Source: Mycobacterium sp. IS-1264 (GTDB taxonomy: Bacteria; Actinomycetota; Actinomycetes; Mycobacteriales; Mycobacteriaceae). From it: a DNA stretch of 64,000 nt. The DNA lies in assembly GCF_001954195.1 (NCBI RefSeq), contig NZ_MBES01000053.1, positions 23,948 through 87,947 on the forward strand, written 5' to 3'. Positions 58,001 to 64,000 of this stretch are shown in pieces (position 1 is the stretch's first letter; each line of letters starts with the position of its first letter). Under the pieces are notes generated by a model. The model did not search any database, was not told the origin of the DNA, and was given only the letters and a program-made list of their open reading frames with translations. The translations under genes were made by a program, and so were the position numbers.

Positions 58001-58120
58001 GGCGGAGCCGACGATCTGGCCGAGGTTGGCGCCGCGATCGAGCGGTTGTCGGTGGTGCCGGCCGAGCCCGACTTCGTGCTGCACGAACGTTCGCTGCGAC
58101 GGCTGCGGGCACTTACCTAG
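55058..58120 (+). CDS. zinc-ribbon / class III cyclase / AAA-STAND ATPase / TPR protein
   Basis: A 1020-residue signalling protein. Residues 1-25 are a Zn ribbon (C3, C6, C17, C20). About 35-220 are a cyclase domain: D42 in FADVV, K82 and D86 in DKFTGDG, but the VNxAAR motif is changed to VGMAQRM, losing the transition-state Asn. A STAND-type ATPase follows, with Walker A GAAGIGKSR near residue 260 and a degenerate Walker B (VERAGWSD). The rest is TPR-like helices; no LuxR domain is present at the end. It may be an ATP-driven sensor with weak or lost cyclase activity. Confidence 0.85.
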   Translation: MTCGSCGTELRPNAKFCDQCGKPTTAVGEVAEYKQVTVLFADVVHSMDIAAAVDTERLRDIMSELLRRSTDVVRRHGGIVDKFTGDGVMALFGAPVALEDHAVRACLAALDIQREADKLAEEVKRRDALALSLRVGLNSGRVIAGAVGTAPWSYTAVGEQVGMAQRMESVAPPGGVMLSQSTARLVDHCATLGEPELVRIKGRENPVAARQLLAIGPRRTDRVEAALVGRRRELAALDGVVQQAIQGRGGVVRLVGAAGIGKSRLAHEVAASAASRDVEVFSVAAELHDGEKPFTVVTRLLRSVIGIRDQDPQSARETMRARTFDVDEQDLLLLDELFGIGDPLVAAPALDPDARRRRLTALIARVVRQRAQPTLYIVERAGWSDAVSQSMLADLATVIPQTCSVLLITHRPEYGGALTRIAGAPSIVLDPLDDSDSAALVAELLGMDPSVADVAAMIIARACGNPFFAEEIVRDLRDRGVLVGQPGAYACTTAVTDINVPATVQAAIAARIDRLPAPAKRALGAAAVIGDRFSADLLTRLSIEPALEPLLDADFIDQMTTRRTHLALLGLDQSQEYAFRQRLIRVVAYESMLRSTRVELHRRLAAVIQAGGPGVEVNAERVAEHLEAAGDLREAYPWHMRAGAMATKRDIGAARLSWQRARQVADRLPSDEVGVMRMRIAPRASLCATAWMAGGPVAGAGFDELAELCAEAGDKVSLAVGLGGQVMARTFHNEIREASRLATEYIGLLESIGDPTMMIGACHPAVVAKCEAGEMAEALRLCQRVIELAAGDAARGNVLVGSPLAMAKAMSGFIKCCMGMAGWRQDADEAMALARGSDAITEVTVTMYKYVPVMFGAITLDGDALRDTAAALHNAERSGNDFSVGFARFTRGLALIHHENADSARGFDMLADVRESSAQERLSMTILPPVDAYLARAKADAGDLDGAIELSRGAVDGMYTTGGTLHLGMAVEVLSELLLRRGGADDLAEVGAAIERLSVVPAEPDFVLHERSLRRLRALT

Positions 58121-58133
58121 CGGGCGTTCGCCA

Positions 58134-60392
58134 TTACGGCCGCGGCGCGGGGAGGGCGTCCCACTGCCGCTGCACCTTGCGTTCGCTGGGCGTGGGCATC
58201 AGACCCGACGGCGCGAACAACTTCGACGGTAACGGGTCGTCCTCGGTCAACGGTCTGCCGCCACCTCGAATTGCGTTGAGCGCAACGATGATTCCGGCGA
58301 TGAGCACGATGACGACAACCAACGCGAAGAGGATCGACAGGGTGCCCTGGATGAACGTGTTCCGAATGACCTCGTCGAGCTGATGGGCGTTTTTTGCCAA
58401 ACCGAACGCCGTCTTGCCCGCATTCTTCGCCGCCAAGTACTGCGTGTGCTGAGTCCAGTAGCCGACCGCGGGATCCCCGGAGAAGATCTTCTGCCACGAC
58501 GCGGTCAACGTGACGGCCAGGTCCCACAGCAGCGGTACTCCCGGGATCCACGCCCACCTCAGTAGGCCCTTCTTGATGACGACCACGGTGACGACGGTCA
58601 GCGCGATCGCCGCGAGGAGCTGGTTCGCGATGCCGAACAGGGGGAACAACGTGTTGATTCCGCCCAGCGGGTCGGTCACGCCCATCAGCAGGATGCTGCC
58701 CCACGCGGCGACCACGGCGAGGCTGCAGACCCATACACCTGGGCGCCAGCTCGGGTTTCGCAGTTTGGCCAGTGGGCCGCCGAAGTTTCCGAGCGTGTCG
58801 GAGAGCATGAACCGGTTTACCCTGGTCCCGGCATCGAGGGTGGTCAGGATGAACAGCGCCTCGAACATGATCGCGAAGTGGTACCAGAAGGACTTGAGAG
58901 CGGCGCCGCCGAACACCCGCTGCAGCACCTCTGACATGCCGAGCGCCAGCGTCGGTGCTCCGCCGGTGCGCGACACGATCGTCCTCTCGCCGATGCTGGT
59001 GGCGGCCTGGCTGATTTGGTCGGCGGTGGCCGGGGCGCCCGACAACCCGAGTCCGTTGACGTAGTGGGCGGCGCTGGCCGCGGTGCCCCCGGTCTGCGCG
59101 GCCGGCGCGTTGAGGGTGAAGTACAGGTGCTGGTTGATGATTGACGCGGTGATCAGCGCCATGACGGCGACGAAGGATTCGGTGATCATGCCGCCGTAGC
59201 CGATCAGCCGCATCTGGCTTTCCTTCTCCAGCATTTTCGGCGTGGTCCCAGATGAGATCAACGAGTGGAATCCGGAGAGAGCGCCGCACGCGATGGTGAT
59301 GAACAGGAACGGGAACAGCGAGCCGGCGAACACCGGGCCGTTCCCCCGGGTGGCGAAGTGCGAGATTGCGGGTGCCTGCATTTCCGGCCGGGCGATGACG
59401 ATTCCGATGGCGATGAGCGCGATGGCGCCGACCTTCATGAACGTCGACAGGTAGTCGCGCGGCGCGAGCAGCAACCACACCGGCAGTACCGACGCGGCGA
59501 AGCCGTAGACGATCAGGCACCAGCACAGCGTGACAGGGGACAGGGTGAACCAGGATGCGCCCCATGATGTTTCGGCGACCCAGTTGCCGGAGACCACGGC
59601 GAGCATCAGCAGCGCGAAGCCGATCAGGGATACTTCCGCAACCCGTCCGGGTCGCAGGAACCGCAGGTAGCAGCCCATGAACAGAGCGATGGGGATGGTC
59701 ATGGCGATGGAGAACACCCCCCATGGGCTCTCGGCCAGTGCCTTCACCACGATCAGTGCCAGCACCGCGATCAGGATCACCATGATGACGAGGACACCGA
59801 GGAGGGCGGCGGCCCCGCCCACGACGCCGAGCTCGTCACGGGCCATCTGGCCGAGGGAACGGCCCCGGCGCCGGGTGGAGATCCACAGCACCAAGTAGTC
59901 CTGCACGCAGCCGCCGAACACCGCGCCGATGACAATCCAGATGCTGCCCGGCAGGTAGCCCATCTGGGTTGCGAGCACCGGACCGACAAGCGGTCCGGCT
60001 CCGGCGATGGCGGCGAAATGATGGCCGAACAACACTCGCCGGTCGGTGGGCACGTAATCGGTGCCGTCATCGAGGACCTCGGCCGGCGTGGCGTGGTCGT
60101 CGCGCGGGCGGACGATCTTCATTTCGATCAGCCGGGCATAGAACCGGAACCCGATGATGTACGTGCAGATGGCCGCGACCACGAACCAGACCGCGTTCAC
60201 CGTCTCCCCGCGGGCGAACGCGATGATCGCCCAGGCGATGGCACCGAGCACGGCGATCACCGCGAAGACGATCTTGTGCCGGACGGTGATCGGTGAGCGG
60301 TCGATGATCGCGACGGCCGGTAAGTCCTCGTCGGTGCGGATGTAGCTGACCTGGCTGTTATCGCTTTCCCGTGCTGCGATGCGCTCCGTCAC
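58134..60392 (-). CDS. cstA: carbon starvation protein CstA
   Basis: A 752-residue membrane transporter with about 16-18 helices, highly similar by recall to Rv3063. Signatures: GHHFAAIAGAGPLVGPVLATQ, GCVQDYLVLWISTRRRGRS, GALSGFHSLISSGTTPK and GGINTLFPLFGIANQLLA. CstA/BtsT proteins import pyruvate or peptides when carbon is short. GTG 60392 chosen because GTAGGG lies 7 bases upstream; TTG 60398 possible. Next to ligB on the same strand, as in M. tuberculosis. Confidence 0.93.
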   Translation of the reverse strand: MTERIAARESDNSQVSYIRTDEDLPAVAIIDRSPITVRHKIVFAVIAVLGAIAWAIIAFARGETVNAVWFVVAAICTYIIGFRFYARLIEMKIVRPRDDHATPAEVLDDGTDYVPTDRRVLFGHHFAAIAGAGPLVGPVLATQMGYLPGSIWIVIGAVFGGCVQDYLVLWISTRRRGRSLGQMARDELGVVGGAAALLGVLVIMVILIAVLALIVVKALAESPWGVFSIAMTIPIALFMGCYLRFLRPGRVAEVSLIGFALLMLAVVSGNWVAETSWGASWFTLSPVTLCWCLIVYGFAASVLPVWLLLAPRDYLSTFMKVGAIALIAIGIVIARPEMQAPAISHFATRGNGPVFAGSLFPFLFITIACGALSGFHSLISSGTTPKMLEKESQMRLIGYGGMITESFVAVMALITASIINQHLYFTLNAPAAQTGGTAASAAHYVNGLGLSGAPATADQISQAATSIGERTIVSRTGGAPTLALGMSEVLQRVFGGAALKSFWYHFAIMFEALFILTTLDAGTRVNRFMLSDTLGNFGGPLAKLRNPSWRPGVWVCSLAVVAAWGSILLMGVTDPLGGINTLFPLFGIANQLLAAIALTVVTVVVIKKGLLRWAWIPGVPLLWDLAVTLTASWQKIFSGDPAVGYWTQHTQYLAAKNAGKTAFGLAKNAHQLDEVIRNTFIQGTLSILFALVVVIVLIAGIIVALNAIRGGGRPLTEDDPLPSKLFAPSGLMPTPSERKVQRQWDALPAPRP

Positions 60393-60435
60393 GCTCAAAC
60401 CCTACGACGGCCGGGGGTCTGTTGCCCGAGGAGAA

Positions 60436-61965
<1,530 letters not shown>

Positions 61966-62077
61966 GGTGGCCAGCTTGGCATGGCTCGGTGACAAGCCTT
62001 CGGAGCCGACACGATAGCGTGCCTAGATAACGTTACAGATTGCGTGGAATCTGACAAGCCATAAAAGGGAGGTCCGG

Positions 62078-62836
62078 ATGGAGATCAACGGGAAGAAGGT
62101 CGTCGTCATCGGCGGCGCTTCGGGCATGGGGCGTGCCAGCGCCGAACTTCTGCACGAGCGCGGCGCGCAGGTCGCTGTGCTCGATCGTGAGGGCTCCGAC
62201 GGCAAGGAGGTCGCAGAAGGCGTCGGCGGCAAGTTCTACCCGGTCGACGTCACCGACTTCGGCGGCACCGAGGAAACGCTGCAGGCCGCGGTCGACGACC
62301 TGGGTGGGCTGCACGTCGTGATCACTACCGCGGGCGGCGGCATCGCCAAGCGCACGATGACCAAGACCGGCCCGCACGACCTGGAGTCCTTCCAATCGGT
62401 GATCGATCTCAACCTCATCGCCACCTTCAACATCAGCCGGCTGGCCGCCGCGCACATGAGCAAGAACGAGCCCGAGGACGAGGAGCGGGGCGTCATCATC
62501 AACACGGCGTCCATCGCGGCCTTCGAGGGCCAGATCGGGCAGGTCGCCTACACGGCCGCCAAGGCGGGCATCGCCGGCATGTGCCTGACCATGGCGCGCG
62601 ACCTTGGGTCGCTGGGCATCCGGGTGCTGGCGATCGCGCCCAGCCTGTTCGCCACGGGTTTGACCAAGGGCATTCCGGACGAATTCGCCTCGGCGCTGAC
62701 CAAGGACGCGGCCTTCCCCAAGCGCCTCGGCCGGCCGATCGAGTACGCGAAGCTGGTCGCCGCGATCGTGGACAACCCGATGCTCAACGGCCAATGCCTG
62801 CGACTGGACGCAGGGCAGCGATTCGCGCCTAAGTAA
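62078..62836 (+). CDS. SDR, 3-hydroxyacyl-CoA dehydrogenase type 2-like
   Basis: A 252-residue SDR resembling HSD10-type enzymes: VVVIGGASGMGRAS, ITTAGGGIAKRTM, NTASIAAFEGQIGQ and YTAAKAGIAGM. Probable role is NAD-dependent oxidation of 3-hydroxyacyl-CoA in fatty acid or sterol side-chain degradation. GGGAGG lies 6 bases before ATG 62078. A short palindrome TAACGTTA (62028-62035) is upstream and may bind a regulator. Followed by the FadE22-like gene. Confidence 0.88.
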   Translation: MEINGKKVVVIGGASGMGRASAELLHERGAQVAVLDREGSDGKEVAEGVGGKFYPVDVTDFGGTEETLQAAVDDLGGLHVVITTAGGGIAKRTMTKTGPHDLESFQSVIDLNLIATFNISRLAAAHMSKNEPEDEERGVIINTASIAAFEGQIGQVAYTAAKAGIAGMCLTMARDLGSLGIRVLAIAPSLFATGLTKGIPDEFASALTKDAAFPKRLGRPIEYAKLVAAIVDNPMLNGQCLRLDAGQRFAPK

Positions 62837-62888
62837 GACAACCCGGCCGCAGGGGGCCGCGGCAATACAGTATCCTCTTTAGGCAGCC

Positions 62889-62913
62889 GCCCCGCTCCCC
62901 CTCGGAGCGGGGC
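62889..62913 (+). terminator. 10-bp GC-rich hairpin
   Basis: GCCCCGCTCC pairs perfectly with GGAGCGGGGC around a 5-base loop. It sits between the SDR stop and the FadE22-like start. There is no T-run after it, as is common for mycobacterial terminators; it could equally be a structured leader of the following gene. Confidence 0.5.
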
Positions 62914-62944
62914 AGGCAGTTAGCACGGTAGCGAGGAGGCCCCG

Positions 62945-64000
62945 ATGGGTATCGCACTGACCGACGACCATCGCGAACTCGCCGAGGTAGCCCGCGCGTT
63001 CCTCACCTCGCAGAAGGCGCGCTGGGCGGCGCGCTCGCTGCTTGATTCGCCGGACGAACCCCGGCCCCCGTTCTGGCAGAACCTAGTGGAACTCGGCTGG
63101 CTCGGCCTGCACGTCGACGAAGAACACGGCGGCTCGGGCTACGGACTGCCCGAACTCGTGGTGGTGACCGAAGAACTCGGACGCGCGGTGGCGCCGGGGC
63201 CGTTTGTGCCGACCGTGATCGCGTCGGCGGTCATCGCCAAAGACGGTAGCGCCGAGCAGAAATCGCGGCTGCTGCCCGGGCTGATCGACGGAACTCTCAC
63301 CGCTGGTATCGGCCTGGACGGCCAGGTGCGGGTCAAGGACGGCACAGCCGACGGCGAGGCCGGGATCGTGTTGGGCGCCGGGCTCGCCGAGCTGTTGCTG
63401 ATCGCGGCCGGCGACGACGTGCTGGTGCTGGACCGCGGCCGCGCCGGCGTGTCGGTGGACGTGCCCGACAACTTCGATCCGACCCGGCGTTCCGGGCGGG
63501 TGCGCCTGGAGAATGTGAGCATCGCCGCCGCGGACATCCTGCCGGGGGCCCGGGAATCGGCGCTGGCGCGGGCGCGGACATTGCTGGCCGCGGAGGCGGT
63601 GGGCGGGGCTTCGGACTGTGTCGACGCGGCCGTCGGCTATGCGAAGGTGCGCCAGCAATTCGGCCGCACCATCGCCACTTTCCAAGCGGTAAAGCATCAT
63701 TGCGCAAACATGTTGGTGGCCGTCGAATCCGCGATCGCGGCGGTGTGGGACGCCTCGCGCGCCGCGGCGGAGGATGAGGAGCAGTTCCGTCTCATCGCCG
63801 CGGTGGCCGCGGCGCTGTCATTCCCGGCCTACGCGCGCAACGCCGAACTCAACATCCAGGTGCATGGCGGCATCGGCTTCACCTGGGAACACGATGCGCA
63901 CCTGCACCTGCGCCGGGCGCTGGTGAGTTCGGCGCTGTTCGGCGGCGACGCCCCGGCCGGCGAGGTCTTCGATCGCACCGCGGCCGGCGCTGTCCGGGAG
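62945..64000 (+). CDS. fadE22: acyl-CoA dehydrogenase, FadE22-like, cut by window end
   Basis: 352 residues are visible from ATG 62945 (AGGAGG upstream) with no stop before the edge. N-terminal helical domain HRELAEVARAFLTSQKARW, GLHVDEEHGGSGYGLPEL, then the C-terminal bundle VRQQFGRTIATFQAVKHHCA and VHGGIGFTWEHDAHLHLRRA. M. tuberculosis Rv3061c (FadE22) next to ligB is a ~720-residue double-length protein, so a second dehydrogenase unit may follow outside. Oxidises an acyl-CoA to enoyl-CoA. Confidence 0.88.
   Translation, partial: MGIALTDDHRELAEVARAFLTSQKARWAARSLLDSPDEPRPPFWQNLVELGWLGLHVDEEHGGSGYGLPELVVVTEELGRAVAPGPFVPTVIASAVIAKDGSAEQKSRLLPGLIDGTLTAGIGLDGQVRVKDGTADGEAGIVLGAGLAELLLIAAGDDVLVLDRGRAGVSVDVPDNFDPTRRSGRVRLENVSIAAADILPGARESALARARTLLAAEAVGGASDCVDAAVGYAKVRQQFGRTIATFQAVKHHCANMLVAVESAIAAVWDASRAAAEDEEQFRLIAAVAAALSFPAYARNAELNIQVHGGIGFTWEHDAHLHLRRALVSSALFGGDAPAGEVFDRTAAGAVRE

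Overview
The window is mycobacterial chromosome, most likely from a slow-growing, environmental non-tuberculous species. The sequence is G+C-rich, with GTG and TTG starts and many back-to-back or overlapping genes. It carries Mycobacterium-type families: PknF-like Ser/Thr kinases, Mce-associated proteins, DUF732, MspA-type porin, F420-dependent LLM oxidoreductases, MbtK, 13E12-type HNH protein and LigB. From memory of the M. tuberculosis map, two blocks are syntenic in inverted orientation. Block one is CitE-like, 13E12/HNH, DUF488, LLM, DUF190, crcB, crcB and pgm (the Rv3075c to Rv3068c order, 18.7-27.1 kb). Block two is cstA, ligB and fadE22 (Rv3063 to Rv3061c order, 58-64 kb). About 31 kb of mostly accessory genes lies between them here.

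Layout. 0-7.6 kb: two inverted paralogous receptor kinases flank a secreted repeat protein, a mutarotase lipoprotein, an alpha/beta-hydrolase-cyclase fusion, an unknown gene and a PGRP-type amidase lipoprotein. A degenerate tmRNA 3' end at 1.11 kb looks like an integration scar. 7.9-18.6 kb: a one-chain ECF transporter, a PLD enzyme, a TetR/DUF732 pair, an FMO, an LLM oxidoreductase, SelO and hemerythrin. 18.7-27.3 kb: the conserved pgm-side block with an SOS-box HNH gene, MbtK, the fluoride exporter pair and tRNA-Ala(GGC).

27.3-41.6 kb: a leftward gene cluster. It contains an alpha/beta hydrolase, P450, VOC ring-cleavage-type dioxygenase, BBE-type flavin oxidase, carboxylic acid reductase, GMC oxidoreductase, two tandem IclR regulators, a methyltransferase and a CzcO-like flavoprotein. 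Three of its transcription units share a ~62-bp upstream element with a CCCACT-N-AGTGGG-like palindrome. I read it as one regulon for an unidentified carboxylate, aldehyde or aromatic substrate; this is the best candidate here for an undescribed system.

41.9-58.1 kb: a sulfotransferase, an amidohydrolase, SDRs, an MBL protein, an MFS pump, DoxX and an HD protein. These are followed by a lipid-catabolic group (SDR, APH-like kinase, ACAD10/11-like dehydrogenase, enoyl-CoA hydratase) around an MspA-type porin, then DUF1918, another SDR and a large cyclase/AAA/TPR signalling protein. 58.1-64 kb: cstA, ligB, an SDR and the start of a FadE22-like dehydrogenase cut by the window edge.

Other strong signals are a perfect 260-bp inverted identity inside the two kinase genes (a recent gene-conversion signature), a methyltransferase tail captured by one IclR gene through tandem duplication, and a LexA box that contains the start codon of the HNH gene. 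Coordinates, motifs and repeats are read from the sequence. Family names come from recognition of motifs and overall similarity, without database searches.
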